A stretch of DNA of 64,000 nt from Bosea sp. 685 (GCF_031884435.1 NZ_CP134779.1:2542001-2606000), one strand, 5' to 3'. Positions 27,453 through 37,389 are shown, numbered from the stretch's first letter. The notes: generated by a model from the sequence alone, not told the origin. Program-made: numbers and translations.

Positions 27453-28397
27453 ATGACCACAGCGTTCATCTTTCCCGGCCAGGGTTCCCAGGTCGTGGGC
27501 ATGGGCAAGAGCCTGACCGAGGCCTTCCCCCAGGCGAAAGCCGTGTTCGACGAGGTCGATGCGGCGCTCTCGCAGAAGCTCTCGACCCTGATGTGGGAAG
27601 GGCCTGCCGAGGAATTGACGCTGACCGCCAATGCGCAGCCGGCGCTGATGGCCGTCAGCCTCGCCGTCATTCGCGTGCTCGAGGCCGAGGCTGGGCTCGA
27701 CCTGAAGCGCGACGCGGCCTTCGTCGCCGGCCACTCGCTCGGCGAATATTCGGCGCTCGCTGCGGCCGGGACCTTCAGCATCACGGATGCGGCGCGCCTG
27801 CTGCGGATCCGGGGCGACGCCATGCAGAAGGCCGTGCCGGCGGGGCAGGGCGCCATGGCCGCGCTTTTGGGGGCGGAGCTCGATCTCGCGCGCTCCATCG
27901 CCAACGACGCCGCGCAGGGCGAAGTCTGCGAGGCGGCCAATGACAACGGCGGTGGCCAGGTCGTGCTGTCGGGCGCCAAGGCGGCGATCGAGCGCGCCAT
28001 CGCGCTTTCCGGCGAGCGCGGCGTCAAGCGCGCCATACTGCTGCCGGTTTCCGCGCCCTTCCATTGCGCCCTGATGCAGCCTGCGGCCGAGGCCATGCGC
28101 GCCGCGCTGGCTGCGGTCTCGATGCAGGCGCCGGTCGTGCCCGTGATGGCGAATGTCGGCGCCGCGCCGCTGAGCGATCCGGCCGCCATTCGCGCCTCAT
28201 TGGTGGCGCAGGTCACCGGCACGGTGCGCTGGCGCGAATGCGTGCTGGCGATGGCCGATGCGGGCGTCAGCCAATTCGTCGAAGCCGGCAGCGGCAAGGT
28301 GCTGGCCGGCCTGATCAAGCGGATCGCGGCGGGAGCCGCCACCATTTCCGTCGGCACGGCCGACGATATCGCGAATTACAAAACCCGGAACGGGTGA
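27453..28397 (+). CDS. fabD: malonyl-CoA:ACP S-malonyltransferase
   Basis: FabD (314 aa) loads malonate onto acyl carrier protein for type II fatty acid synthesis. It has the FPGQGSQ motif near the N-terminus, the nucleophile serine in GHSLGEYSAL (about residues 94-103) and the catalytic histidine in PVSAPFHCALM. It is the first gene of the fabD-fabG-acpP-fabF cluster on the plus strand; GAGG lies 11 bases before the start. Confidence 0.95.
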   Translation: MTTAFIFPGQGSQVVGMGKSLTEAFPQAKAVFDEVDAALSQKLSTLMWEGPAEELTLTANAQPALMAVSLAVIRVLEAEAGLDLKRDAAFVAGHSLGEYSALAAAGTFSITDAARLLRIRGDAMQKAVPAGQGAMAALLGAELDLARSIANDAAQGEVCEAANDNGGGQVVLSGAKAAIERAIALSGERGVKRAILLPVSAPFHCALMQPAAEAMRAALAAVSMQAPVVPVMANVGAAPLSDPAAIRASLVAQVTGTVRWRECVLAMADAGVSQFVEAGSGKVLAGLIKRIAAGAATISVGTADDIANYKTRNG

Positions 28398-28428
28398 AAC
28401 GGCGAGGCGCCGAACACAGGGAGAGACC

Positions 28429-29166
28429 ATGTTTGATTTGACGGGCAAGAAGGCTCTGGTTACCGGCGCGACCGGCGGCCTGGGTGGCGCGATTGCGCGG
28501 CTGCTGCACAGCCAGGGCGCGACTGTGGCGCTCTCTGGCACGCGGCTCGAGGCTCTGGAGGCTCTGGCCGCCGAACTTGGTGAGCGGGCTGTGATCGCGC
28601 CGTGCAATCTGTCCGACAAGGAATCGGTCGAGGCGCTGGTGCCGGCGGCGGAAGAGAAGCTCGGTGGACTCGATATCCTCGTCAACAATGCCGGCGTCAC
28701 GCGCGACAACCTGTTCCTGCGCTTGAAGGACGAGGATTGGGACAGCGTCATCGCCGTCAATCTGACCGCGGCCTTCAGGCTCTCTCGCGCGGCCGTGAAG
28801 ACGATGATGCGCCGCCGCTATGGTCGTATCATCTCGATCGGCTCCGTCGTCGGGACGACCGGCAATCCCGGGCAGGGCAATTATGCGGCCTCCAAGGCCG
28901 GGCTGATCGGTATGTCGAAAGCGCTCGCGGCCGAAGTCGCCAGCCGTAACATCACCGTCAATATCGTCGCACCGGGGTTCATCGAGTCGCCGATGACGCA
29001 GGCGTTGAACGAAAAGCAGCGCGAGGGCATCTTGTCCGACGTGCCGATGGGCCGGCTGGGCTCGGGCGCAGATGTTGCTGCCGCGGTTGCCTATCTCGCC
29101 AGCAATGAGGCCGCCTACGTGACGGGGCAGACACTGCACGTCAACGGCGGAATGACAATGATTTGA
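28429..29166 (+). CDS. fabG: 3-oxoacyl-[acyl-carrier-protein] reductase
   Basis: FabG (245 aa) reduces 3-oxoacyl-ACP with NADPH. It has [11 protein letters not shown] (cofactor loop), NNAG, catalytic Ser in ISIGSVVG and Tyr/Lys in YAASK, with the C-terminal GMTMI end of bacterial FabG. The start has gggagagacc upstream. It lies 31 bp after fabD. Confidence 0.95.
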   Translation: MFDLTGKKALVTGATGGLGGAIARLLHSQGATVALSGTRLEALEALAAELGERAVIAPCNLSDKESVEALVPAAEEKLGGLDILVNNAGVTRDNLFLRLKDEDWDSVIAVNLTAAFRLSRAAVKTMMRRRYGRIISIGSVVGTTGNPGQGNYAASKAGLIGMSKALAAEVASRNITVNIVAPGFIESPMTQALNEKQREGILSDVPMGRLGSGADVAAAVAYLASNEAAYVTGQTLHVNGGMTMI

Positions 29167-29425
29167 ATGGCTTGATAAAGCTTTTCAAAAGTTTTTAAAG
29201 AGGGTTTTGCACTCTCGCCAGCCTCCGCGGCCTGTGTTACTGAGCGCCGTCGCGCTGCAGCGCAGGAGCCGAGGGGACTTGACGAGGACCCGGTTGTTGC
29301 GTTTGTGCAGGCTTCGAGAGTTCCGGCCCGCCGGCACCATTCTGGTGAGGTGGGATACGGGAAGTGCAATTCCCCTATACGCGTCGCGATCCAGCGGTGT
29401 GTTTCAAGCTTTAAGGAAGAGACCC
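29167..29425 (+). promoter_or_regulatory. acpP leader and probable separate promoter
   Basis: This gap of about 260 bp between fabG and acpP starts with an AT-rich stretch (aaagcttttcaaaagttttt) after the fabG stop. It includes TTGACG at 29279-29284 and a TATACG box near 29376, but not at canonical spacing from each other. acpP is usually expressed far more strongly than its neighbours, so an extra promoter here is expected; the precise site cannot be assigned by eye. No ORF is credible. Confidence 0.35.
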
Positions 29426-29659
29426 ATGAGCGATGTCGCCGAGCGCGTGAAGAAGATCGTGGTCGAGCATCTCGGCGTCGAGCCGGAGAAGGTCGTGGAC
29501 GGCGCGAACTTCATCGAAGACCTGGGCGCTGACAGCCTCGACACCGTCGAGCTCGTGATGGCCTTCGAGGAAGAGTTCGGCGTCGAGATCCCCGACGATG
29601 CAGCCGAGACGATCGTGACCGTCGGCGACGCCGTCAAGTTCCTGTCGAAGACTGCCTGA
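29426..29659 (+). CDS. acpP: acyl carrier protein
   Basis: This is the 77-aa acyl carrier protein of fatty acid synthesis. The phosphopantetheine attachment serine is in [18 protein letters not shown] (about residues 36-39 for DSLD). The protein is small and acidic, as expected. The start has ttaaggaagag upstream; the open frame extends further 5' but that part is not ACP-like. Lies between fabG and fabF. Confidence 0.97.
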   Translation: MSDVAERVKKIVVEHLGVEPEKVVDGANFIEDLGADSLDTVELVMAFEEEFGVEIPDDAAETIVTVGDAVKFLSKTA

Positions 29660-29713
29660 GCAGCCTTCAGGTCGCTCGCCGCCGAAAGTCCCATGGTTTC
29701 ACGCAGTTTTACG

Positions 29714-30979
29714 ATGCGACGTGTCGTCGTCACCGGCCTCGGCATGGTGACGCCGCTCGGATGTGGCGTCGAGCCGACTTGGGCTCGCATTCTGTCCGGC
29801 GCCAGCGGCGCCGGGCCGATCACGAGTTTTGACGCGAGCGATCTGCCTGCGCGGATCGCCTGCAACATCCCGCTTGGCGATGGAACCGGCAGCACCTTCA
29901 ATCCCGACGATTGGATGGAGCCGAAGGAACAGCGCAAGGTCGATGATTTCATCGTCTTTGCGATGGCGGCGGCCAAGCAGGCGCTGACCGATGCGAACTG
30001 GGCGCCCGAGAGCTACGAGGACCAGACCGCGACCGGTGTCGCGATCGGTTCCGGCATTGGCGGGCTCGGCGGCATCTATGAGGCTTCCATCCTGCTGAAG
30101 GAGCGCGGCCCGCGCCGGCTCTCGCCCTTCTTCATCCCTGGCCGCCTGAGCAATCTGGCGGCGGGCTATGTCTCGATCGAGAACCACCTCAAGGGCCCCA
30201 ACCACGCGGTTGTGACGGCATGCTCCACCGGCGCTCATGCGATCGGCGATGCTGCCCGCATGGTCGCGCTCGGCGATGCCGAGGTGATGGTGGCCGGCGG
30301 CACGGAATCGGCGATCAACCGGCTCGGCATTGCAGGTTTCTGCGCCTGCCGCGCGCTATCGACCGGCTTCAACGACACGCCCGAGAAGGCCTCGCGCCCT
30401 TATGACAAGGACCGCGACGGCTTCGTCATGGGCGAGGGTGCCGGCGTTGTCGTGCTTGAGGAACTCGAACACGCCTTGGCGCGTGGCGCCCGCATCTATG
30501 CCGAGATCACCGGCTACGGCATGTCGGGCGACGCCTATCACATCACCTCGCCTTCGGAAGACGGCGACGGCGCTTATCGCTGCATGTCCGCCGCCTTGAA
30601 TCGGGCGGGGCTGACGGCGTCCGATCTCGATTACGTCAACGCGCACGGCACCTCGACGCAGCTCGGCGACGAGATCGAACTGCGCGCGGTCGAGCGGCTT
30701 CTGGCCAATGCCTCGCGCAAGCCGGCGATGTCCTCGACCAAATCGGCCACGGGCCATCTGCTCGGCGCTGCCGGCGCGATCGAGGCGATCTTCTCGATCC
30801 TGGCGATTCGCGACCAGATCGCACCGCCGACGATCAATCTCGACAACCCTTCCGTCGAGACCGATCTCGATCTCGTGCCTCATGTCGCCAAGAAGCGCCG
30901 CATCGACGCTGTGCTGTCGAATTCCTTCGGCTTTGGCGGCACCAACGCGTCTCTGGTGATGCGGCGCTACGTCGACTGA
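29714..30979 (+). CDS. fabF: beta-ketoacyl-ACP synthase II
   Basis: FabF (421 aa from this start) performs the elongating condensation of fatty acid synthesis. The catalytic triad is visible: Cys in VTACSTGAHAIGDAARM, His in VNAHGTSTQLGD and His in KSATGHLLGAAGAIE; the end has FGFGGTNASLVMRRY. The ATG at 29714 gives the family-typical MRRVVVTGLGMVTPLG; an in-frame ATG at 29693 would add seven residues. Neither has a strong ribosome-binding site, so the start is uncertain. Confidence 0.93.
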   Translation: MRRVVVTGLGMVTPLGCGVEPTWARILSGASGAGPITSFDASDLPARIACNIPLGDGTGSTFNPDDWMEPKEQRKVDDFIVFAMAAAKQALTDANWAPESYEDQTATGVAIGSGIGGLGGIYEASILLKERGPRRLSPFFIPGRLSNLAAGYVSIENHLKGPNHAVVTACSTGAHAIGDAARMVALGDAEVMVAGGTESAINRLGIAGFCACRALSTGFNDTPEKASRPYDKDRDGFVMGEGAGVVVLEELEHALARGARIYAEITGYGMSGDAYHITSPSEDGDGAYRCMSAALNRAGLTASDLDYVNAHGTSTQLGDEIELRAVERLLANASRKPAMSSTKSATGHLLGAAGAIEAIFSILAIRDQIAPPTINLDNPSVETDLDLVPHVAKKRRIDAVLSNSFGFGGTNASLVMRRYVD

Positions 30980-31125
30980 GTCTCGTGTTTTCGAGGACAG
31001 CGCGCTTTCGCCATAATTTCTGCTAGTCTGCCGGTCGAAACCACGACAGGCTGGCTTGCTGGTCGTATCCGTCTCGCTGGCGGCACGAAGCCTGTATCAA
31101 TTTGAAGAAATGCGAGCGCCGAACC

Positions 31126-32513
31126 GTGAACCAGTCGCCCCGCGTCGCCCCCAAGAGCCCCAGCGAGGCACTCAAGCCGGTCGCTCCGCCCGCGCCGCCG
31201 CCAAAGGCGCGCCGCCGCCGTCGCAGCCCCTTCATCGCCATGATGAGCGGCCTGTTCACGGCGTTGCTGGTCCTGGCCGGCGTCGTCGGCGCCGGCATCG
31301 CCGTGGTCGGCAGCCAGAGCAAGGCGCCAGGCCCGCTCGCCAGCGACCGTGTCCTGATCATCCCCAAGGAAAGTGGCCTGACGGAGATCTCCGATCTCCT
31401 GCTGCGCGAAGGGTTGATCGAGCACCCCTGGGCCTTCCGCGTCTCGGCGCTGGTGACCGGCAACTGGACCAAGCTGAAGGCGGGCGAATATCTGTTCAAG
31501 GCCCGCGCCAGCCAGCAGGAGATTCTCGACATCATTGCCGAGGGCAAGGCCGTCGAGCATTCGATCACGGTGCCCGAGGGACTGACGAGCGAGCAGATCA
31601 TCGCCAGGCTTAAGGACAACGACCTTTTGACCGGCGACGTGATCCAGGTGCCGCGTGAAGGCTCGATCCTGCCCGATACCTACAAGTTCCAGCGCGGCTC
31701 GACCCGGCAGGCCATCGTCGACCGCATGACGCGCGATCAGCGCATTGCCCTCAACGCAATCTGGACCAAGCGCCCCGCCGATCTGCCGATCAAGACGCCG
31801 CAGGAACTGGTGATCCTGGCCTCCATCGTCGAGAAGGAGACCGGCCGGGCCGATGAACGGCCGCGCGTCGCCGGCGTCTTCATCAACCGCCTCAACCGCA
31901 AGATGAAGCTCCAGTCCGACCCGACGATCGTTTACGGCATCGTCGGTGGCAAGGGCACGCTCGGCCGCTCGATCCAGCGCAACGAGATTACCCAGGCGAC
32001 GCCCTACAACACCTATGTCATCGACGGGCTGCCGCCAGGCCGATCGCCAATCCGGGCCGCGCGGCCATGGAGGCCGTGGTCAATCACTCGCGGACCAAGG
32101 AGCTCTATTTCGTCGCCGACGGCAGCGGCGGCCATGCCTTCGCCGAGACGCTGGACCAGCACAACCGCAATGTCGGGCGCTGGCGCCAGCTCGAGGCCGG
32201 GCGTCGCGAGCCGGGCAAGCCGCCGTCGGAATCCTCCGTCGACAAGGTCGAGCCGCCGCCGGCGCCCGATACGCGCACCGAGGCGCCCGGACCGCAGCGG
32301 GCCAACACCGACACGGATGATGTCGAGACCTTCCCGACGCCGGGGAGCCGCCGTGCGGGGGCGCCCGTGGCTCAGCCGGGCGCCAGCGTCCAGGCCGGCG
32401 TCACTGGGCGAGCCCGCGCCTTCGACGCCTCGGAAGGGACAGCGCGCGATCCCCTGCTGAACAAGAGCTTCGATCTGAACAGCCCCAAGCAGGTGCCTTC
32501 GCTGCGCCCCTAG
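31126..32513 (+). pseudogene. mltG: endolytic transglycosylase MltG, frameshifted at about 32040
   Basis: MltG cleaves nascent glycan strands and terminates peptidoglycan polymerisation. The N-terminal cytoplasmic Pro/Arg-rich segment, the membrane helix (about residues 34-56) and the YceG domain with the catalytic glutamate in SIVEKETG are intact in one frame. After DGLPPG (about 32040) the frame changes: the next family segment (ANPGRAAMEAVVN, then ELYFVADGSGGHAFAETL) is encoded in the neighbouring frame, which continues to the stop at 32511-32513. Restoring one C after position 32040 would rejoin the frames. As given, the first frame runs out to 32460 with unrelated residues. GTG 31126 is the probable start. 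A sequencing error is as likely as a real mutation. Confidence 0.82.
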
Positions 32514-32587
32514 CCATCCGGGCGCTATCCACATCCTGGACCGGGACGCTGCGGCGGCAAGGCTTGCTCGCCGGGGTACCTGTCACT

Positions 32588-32642
32588 AGAGCAGGATCGA
32601 TGCGAAAAAGTGCGAACCGGTTTTTCGCATCGATCCTGCTCT
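32588..32642. terminator. perfect 22-bp palindrome between mltG and yicC
   Basis: The arms at 32588-32609 and 32621-32642 are perfect reverse complements (agagcaggatcgatgcgaa, then aaa) around an 11-base loop (gtgcgaaccgg). The left arm ends in A5 and the right begins with T5. It belongs to the ccggttttcg repeat family found elsewhere in the window and could act as a terminator in either direction. Confidence 0.7.
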
Positions 32643-32652
32643 CACTTTTAGA

Positions 32653-32717
32653 TGAGAGACGGATTCAGATGTCAGATGGGATCACTTCGTGATTCCACCA
32701 GACATCATCCGGCTCTA
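32653..32717. repeat. second palindromic repeat before yicC
   Basis: An imperfect mirror around a ttcg loop: gtcagatgggatcac pairs with gtgattccaccagac, extended by gacggat and atccgg on the two sides, ending in ggctctag. It is directly adjacent to the perfect 22-bp palindrome, so two repeats stand side by side in the mltG-yicC gap. It ends about 38 bp before the yicC start. Confidence 0.6.
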
Positions 32718-32755
32718 GGGTCCGCCGCGTTGTTGCGGCAGAGACAGGGATTTCC

Positions 32756-33637
32756 ATGGCCATCGAGAGCATGACGGGATTTGCCCGCGTCGCCGGCACG
32801 GTGGGCATCCATGCCTGGGCCTGGGAGATCCGCAGCGTCAACGGGCGTGGCCTGGATGTGCGCGTGCGTGTGCCGCCGGGTTTCGAGAGCATCGCCGAAG
32901 CCGCGCGCAAGCGCATCTCCGGCGCCTTTTCGCGCGGGACCCTGCATGTGAACCTCGCGGTGACCAGCGATGCGGGCCCGCCGCGTCCGCGGATCAACGA
33001 AGCGGCGCTCGCCACGCTTCTGGAGGCGGTATCGCGCCTGCCCGCATCGGATGCCATTCGCCCCGCCTCCTATGACGGGCTGCTCGGCATTCGCGGCGTG
33101 GTCGAATTCACTGAGGAGGCCCAGGACGCGCTCGGAGCCGTCGAGGCCTCCGTGCTGAAGGGGCTGGAAGCCGTCGTGCTGGCCTTGAAGGAGGCGCGGG
33201 CAAGCGAGGGGCGTGCGCTCGAAGCCGTGCTCTCCGGGCATCGCGACAGCATCGCTCGCCTCACGGCCGAGGCCGAGAGCCACCCCGCCCGCGGCGTCGA
33301 TGCGATCCGTGAGCGCTTGGCCACACAGCTGCGGGCGCTGATGGAAGCAAGCCCGGCGCTCGATCCGCAGCGCTTGCATCAGGAGGCGGCCCTGCTGGCG
33401 GTCAAGGCCGACATCCGCGAGGAGGTTGACCGTCTGCACGCCCATGTCGCCGCCTTGCAGGTGCTGCTCGACCAGGGCGGCGCGATCGGCCGCAAGCTTG
33501 ATTTCCTTTCGCAGGAGTTCGGCCGCGAGGCTTCGACCCTCTGCGCCAAGGCGGGTGATGCCGGCTTGTCGCGGATTGGCCTGGAGCTGCGGACCGTCGT
33601 CGACCAGATGCGCGAGCAGGTGCAGAATGTGGAGTGA
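32756..33637 (+). CDS. yicC: YicC family endoribonuclease
   Basis: This is a 293-aa YicC/YloC protein. E. coli YicC has been described as an endoribonuclease acting on small RNA. N-terminal MAIESMTGFARVAG and the EIRSVNGRGLDVRVRVP stretch are family hallmarks; the C-terminal DUF1732 part contains GRKLDFLSQEFGREASTLCAKA. It lies 6 bp before gmk, the usual pairing. Confidence 0.92.
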   Translation: MAIESMTGFARVAGTVGIHAWAWEIRSVNGRGLDVRVRVPPGFESIAEAARKRISGAFSRGTLHVNLAVTSDAGPPRPRINEAALATLLEAVSRLPASDAIRPASYDGLLGIRGVVEFTEEAQDALGAVEASVLKGLEAVVLALKEARASEGRALEAVLSGHRDSIARLTAEAESHPARGVDAIRERLATQLRALMEASPALDPQRLHQEAALLAVKADIREEVDRLHAHVAALQVLLDQGGAIGRKLDFLSQEFGREASTLCAKAGDAGLSRIGLELRTVVDQMREQVQNVE

Positions 33638-33643
33638 GCGCTG

Positions 33644-34291
33644 ATGGCTGACGCCGTTCGCCCGGCCCGTCGCGGGCTTATGCTGATCCTGTCCTCGCCA
33701 TCGGGCGCGGGAAAGTCGACGCTGACGCGCAATCTGTCGCAGAACGAGAACAATCTCGATTTGTCGATCTCGGTGACGACGCGGCTCAAGCGCCCCTCCG
33801 AGATCGACGGCGTGCATTACCGCTTCATCGATCGTGCGACCTTCGACGCGATGCGCCAGCACAACGAGCTGCTGGAATGGGCCGAGGTCCATGGCAATGG
33901 CTATGGTACGCCGCGCAAGGATGTCGAGGCGTCGCTCGCCGACGGCCGGGACGTGCTCTTTGATATCGACTGGCAGGGCACCCAGCAGATCGTCAAGAAA
34001 GCGCGCGAGGATGTCGTCACCATCTTCATCCTGCCGCCTTCCATGGCCGAATTGCGCTCCAGGCTCGTGCGCCGCGCCGAGGATGCTCCCGAGGTCATCG
34101 CCAAGCGCCTCGGCAATGCCCGTGACGAGATCGCGCGCTGGGAGAAATACGACTATGTCATCGTCAATGACGATCTCGGTGCGGCCTATGAATCGATCAA
34201 GGCGATCCTGACGGCGGAGCGGCTGAAGCGCAGCCGGGCGACCGGCCTCAAGGATTTCGTCGATCGCCTGCTCGGCGAGACTCTGCCGTAA
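33644..34291 (+). CDS. gmk: guanylate kinase
   Basis: Gmk (215 aa) phosphorylates GMP to GDP. Its P-loop is [10 protein letters not shown] (about residues 17-26), followed by the GMP-binding [17 protein letters not shown] and [10 protein letters not shown]. It overlaps no gene but follows yicC closely, so both are probably in one transcript. Confidence 0.95.
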   Translation: MADAVRPARRGLMLILSSPSGAGKSTLTRNLSQNENNLDLSISVTTRLKRPSEIDGVHYRFIDRATFDAMRQHNELLEWAEVHGNGYGTPRKDVEASLADGRDVLFDIDWQGTQQIVKKAREDVVTIFILPPSMAELRSRLVRRAEDAPEVIAKRLGNARDEIARWEKYDYVIVNDDLGAAYESIKAILTAERLKRSRATGLKDFVDRLLGETLP

Positions 34292-34303
34292 CGGCCAGAG
34301 CCA

Positions 34304-34345
34304 GGCCCGAAAACGGGGAACCGATTTTCGAAACAAGCTGAAGAT
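34304..34345. repeat. ccgattttcg-type palindromic repeat left of the Bug gene
   Basis: cccgaaaacggggaaccgattttcg is a diverged copy of the repeat family seen at 4860-4905, 32588-32642 and 35390-35440. It lies between the convergent gmk and Bug genes, and with the copy at 35390 it flanks the Bug gene in the same orientation. Confidence 0.5.
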
Positions 34346-34360
34346 CAGAGCGCGATAAAG

Positions 34361-35356
34361 TCAGTTCGGCTGGATGCCAGCCTCGCGGACGAGCTTGGAC
34401 CAGCGCGCGCTGTCGGCCGCGATCACCGCCGAAAGCTCGGCTGGCGAATTGCCTATCGGCGTTGCGCCCTGGGCCTGCATGGCCTCCGCAACATCGGCGG
34501 ATTTGATCGCCTGGGACACGGCTTCGTTCAGCTTTGCGACGACCGGGGCCGGCGTCGCTGCCGGCGCCATCAGCGCATACCAGGAGACGGCCTCGAAGCC
34601 CGGCAATCCGAAGGCCTCGGCGATGGTCGGCAATTCGGGCATCACCGCGCTGCGCCGCGCGCTGGCGAGCCCGAGCGCGCGCAACTGGCCGCCATCGATC
34701 AAGGGCTTGGCAGTTGAGAGCTGCGCAAAGATCAGGTCGACATCGCCGCGCAGGACATCGGTCAGGGCCGGTGCGACGCCGCGATAAGGGACATGCGTCA
34801 TCGATAGGCCGGTCGAACGAGCCAATAATTCCGCGGCAAGATGGGCCAGGCTGCCGGCGCCGGGAGACGCGTAGGTCAGGCCTCGTTGGTTCGGGCCAGG
34901 CCGCCCGCGCGCGAGCATGTCTTGTGCGGTGGCTATCGGTGACCCGGAGGCAACGACCAGCACGTTCTCGACGCTGGCGATCTGCGTGATCGGGGTGAAA
35001 TCCTTGACCGGATCATAGGGCAGGTTGGCAAACAGCGCCGGATTGACCGCTGCATTGCCGACCGGCATCAGCGCCAGCGTGTAGCCGTCGGCCTCCGCCT
35101 TGGCGACGGCGGCCATGGCCGTGTTGCCTTGGGCGCCGACCCGGTTCTCGACCATGACCGGCTTGCCCCAGCGTTGCGTCAGCTTCTCGGCGACGATGCG
35201 CGCAAGCGCGTCGGGCGCGCCGCCCGCCGCGAAGCCGACGATGATCCGGACTGGCTTCATTGGATAATCCGTCGGCTGGGCTTCGGTCGGGCGAGCACCC
35301 GCCAAACCGGCAGCGACCGTGATGCAGCTCAACAAGGACGCGATAGCGCGGCGCAT
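34361..35356 (-). CDS. tripartite tricarboxylate transporter substrate-binding (Bug) protein
   Basis: This 331-aa periplasmic binding protein of the Bug/TctC family has a signal peptide (MRRAIASLLSCITVAAGLAGA...TEAQ), then YPMKPVRIIVGFAAGGAPDALARIVAEKL and MVENRVGAQGNTAMAAVAKA, which are family-typical. Bug proteins bind small carboxylates; many are orphans without TctA/TctB membrane genes, as here. The start at 35356 has a perfect AGGAGGT 8 bases upstream. It interrupts the gmk-rsmA neighbourhood and is flanked by related repeats, which suggests insertion. Confidence 0.9.
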   Translation of the reverse strand: MRRAIASLLSCITVAAGLAGARPTEAQPTDYPMKPVRIIVGFAAGGAPDALARIVAEKLTQRWGKPVMVENRVGAQGNTAMAAVAKAEADGYTLALMPVGNAAVNPALFANLPYDPVKDFTPITQIASVENVLVVASGSPIATAQDMLARGRPGPNQRGLTYASPGAGSLAHLAAELLARSTGLSMTHVPYRGVAPALTDVLRGDVDLIFAQLSTAKPLIDGGQLRALGLASARRSAVMPELPTIAEAFGLPGFEAVSWYALMAPAATPAPVVAKLNEAVSQAIKSADVAEAMQAQGATPIGNSPAELSAVIAADSARWSKLVREAGIQPN

Positions 35357-35389
35357 CGGCGCGACCTCCTGACGACGAACCAGAGCATC

Positions 35390-35440
35390 GACCCGAAACC
35401 TGGGAGCCGGTTTTCGGACGAGCCGATGCAAGATCAAGGC
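35390..35440. repeat. ccggttttcg-type palindromic repeat right of the Bug gene
   Basis: cgacccgaaacctgggagccggttttcgg has the same design as the repeats at 4860, 32588 and 34304. It lies just upstream of the Bug gene (minus strand), between its ribosome-binding site and rsmA, and may overlap its promoter. Confidence 0.5.
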
Positions 35441-35527
35441 CTTGGACCACCGGCTCGCGTGAAGAAAATGCGTTAAAACAAGGAGGTAGAGCAGTTTGCG
35501 ATCCAATTGGATCGGAAATTTCTCTCA

Positions 35528-36376
35528 TCAACGCCGCTGCGCCAAGGCGTTGGCGAGCCGCACGAAGCCCGTGACCGGAATCTCTTCGGCCCGGGCCGTC
35601 GGCGCAAGCCCGGCTTCCTCGATCAACGGCAGCGGGTCCGAGAGGATCGGCTTCAGGCTCTGGCGCAGCATCTTGCGTCGTTGGCCGAAGGCGGCGAGCG
35701 TGACCCGCTCGAGCAAGCGCCGGTCACAGGGCTCCGGCTCGGTGCGCGGAACCAGCTGCACGATCGAGGAGGTGATCTTCGGCTGGGGCACGAAAGCAGT
35801 GCGCGGCACGTCGAACAGGATCTTTGTTTCGCAAAGCCAGTTGCACAGCACAGCGAGCCGGCCGTAATCGGCGCGTTCCTCCGGCGTCGCCACGATCCGC
35901 TCGGCGACCTCGCGCTGGAACATCAGTGTCAGCGATTGCCACCAGGGCGGCCAGGGGTCGAGGCTGAGCCAGCCCACGAGCAACGGTGTGCCGATGTTAT
36001 AGGGCAGGTTCGCAACGATGCGGGCCGGTTTGCCGGCGAGATACGGTGTGAGATCGACAGCCAGCGCGTCGCCGTCGATGACCTCCAGGCGGCCGGGATA
36101 ATGCGCGGCGATCTCCGCCAGCGCGGGCAGGCAGCGCCGGTCGCGCTCGATTGCGATCACCCGGCCGGCGCCATTGGCGAGCAGTGCGCGCGTCAATCCG
36201 CCGGGGCCTGGCCCGATCTCGACCACGGTCTCGCCGTCCAGCGGGCCGGCCGCCCGCGCGATCCGTCCGGTGAGGTTGAGGTCGAACAGGAAGTTCTGCC
36301 CGAGCGCCTTCTGGGCCATGAGGCCATGGCGCTCGACCACATCGCGCAGGGGCGGCAGGGTGTCGATCTGACTCAC
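35528..36376 (-). CDS. rsmA: 16S rRNA (adenine(1518)-N(6)/adenine(1519)-N(6))-dimethyltransferase
   Basis: RsmA/KsgA (282 aa) dimethylates two adjacent adenines in the 3' helix of 16S rRNA late in 30S assembly. It has [11 protein letters not shown] near the N-terminus, the SAM motif [16 protein letters not shown] and the catalytic [11 protein letters not shown]. The start is GTG 36376, overlapping the pdxA stop (GTGA), so it is probably coupled to pdxA translation. Confidence 0.95.
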   Translation of the reverse strand: MSQIDTLPPLRDVVERHGLMAQKALGQNFLFDLNLTGRIARAAGPLDGETVVEIGPGPGGLTRALLANGAGRVIAIERDRRCLPALAEIAAHYPGRLEVIDGDALAVDLTPYLAGKPARIVANLPYNIGTPLLVGWLSLDPWPPWWQSLTLMFQREVAERIVATPEERADYGRLAVLCNWLCETKILFDVPRTAFVPQPKITSSIVQLVPRTEPEPCDRRLLERVTLAAFGQRRKMLRQSLKPILSDPLPLIEEAGLAPTARAEEIPVTGFVRLANALAQRR

Positions 36377-37389
36377 GCCGAAGCCTGCATGGGTTGCGCC
36401 GCCATGCGTGCGGCAAGCCGCAGTGCGGCGCAGAGGCTGTCGGGCCGGGCGATGCCTTGCCCGGCAATGTCGAAGGCGGTGCCGTGGTCCGGAGAGGTTC
36501 GGATGAAGGGCAAGCCGAGCGTGACATTCACCCCCTCGTCGAAGGCGATCGTCTTGATCGGGATCAGTGCCTGGTCATGGTACATCGCCAGCGCGACATC
36601 ATAGCCGGCGCGCGCCCGGGCATGGAACATCGTGTCGGCCGGGTAGGGACCGCGCGCCTCGATGCCCAGCGCCCGCAACCTGGCGATGGCAGGCGCGACC
36701 ACCTCGTTGTCTTCGCGCCCGAGTGCACCGCCTTCGCCGGCATGCGGGTTCAGGCCGCTCACCGCGATACGGGGTGAGGCGATGCCGAAGCGGCGCGATA
36801 ATTCATCAGCGACGATCCGGCCGGTTTCGACGATCAGGTCCTGCGTCAGGGCATCCGGAACAGACCGCAGCGGGATATGGATCGTGACGGGAACGACCGC
36901 GAGGTCCTCGCACCACAGCATCATGACCGGGTGAGGCGGCGTACCGCCATCAGCGGCGAGATGCGCGAGGAATTCCGTGTGGCCGGGATGAGCGAAGCCG
37001 GCGGCATAAAGCACGGATTTGGCGATTGGGTTGGTGACGAGCGCCGAGGCCTGTCCTTGCCTCACAGCCGCGACCGCAGAGGTGATCGAGCCGATCGTAC
37101 CAGCTGCCGACGCCGGATCAGGCTGTCCCGGCTTTGCCGTAACGGCGTGACCATGCGCGATGACAGGCAAGGCCGTTGCGAAGAAACGGTTCACCGCATC
37201 CCATTCGCAGGAGATCAGCGGAACATCGAGCCCGAGCCTTTGCGCTGTCTGCGCGAGATGGTCGATATTCGTGAGGCAGGCAAAGGCAGGCAGCGAGCGC
37301 TGCTCGCGTTCCCGCCAGGCCAGCAATGCGAGTTCGGGGCCGATTCCAGCCGGGTCGCCCTGCGTCAGGGCCAGTGGCAGCGCTGGCAC
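36373..37389 (-). CDS. pdxA: 4-hydroxythreonine-4-phosphate dehydrogenase
   Basis: PdxA (338 aa) oxidises 4-phosphohydroxy-L-threonine in DXP-dependent pyridoxal phosphate synthesis. N-terminal [42 protein letters not shown] and [43 protein letters not shown] (seen as separate short motifs MYHDQ and RTSPDHGT) are diagnostic. GTG 37389 has GGAGG 5 bases upstream and is preferred over the start at 37455, which would run into lptD. It follows lptD by 34 bp; surA, usually between them, is absent. Confidence 0.93.
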   Translation of the reverse strand: MPALPLALTQGDPAGIGPELALLAWREREQRSLPAFACLTNIDHLAQTAQRLGLDVPLISCEWDAVNRFFATALPVIAHGHAVTAKPGQPDPASAAGTIGSITSAVAAVRQGQASALVTNPIAKSVLYAAGFAHPGHTEFLAHLAADGGTPPHPVMMLWCEDLAVVPVTIHIPLRSVPDALTQDLIVETGRIVADELSRRFGIASPRIAVSGLNPHAGEGGALGREDNEVVAPAIARLRALGIEARGPYPADTMFHARARAGYDVALAMYHDQALIPIKTIAFDEGVNVTLGLPFIRTSPDHGTAFDIAGQGIARPDSLCAALRLAARMAAQPMQASA

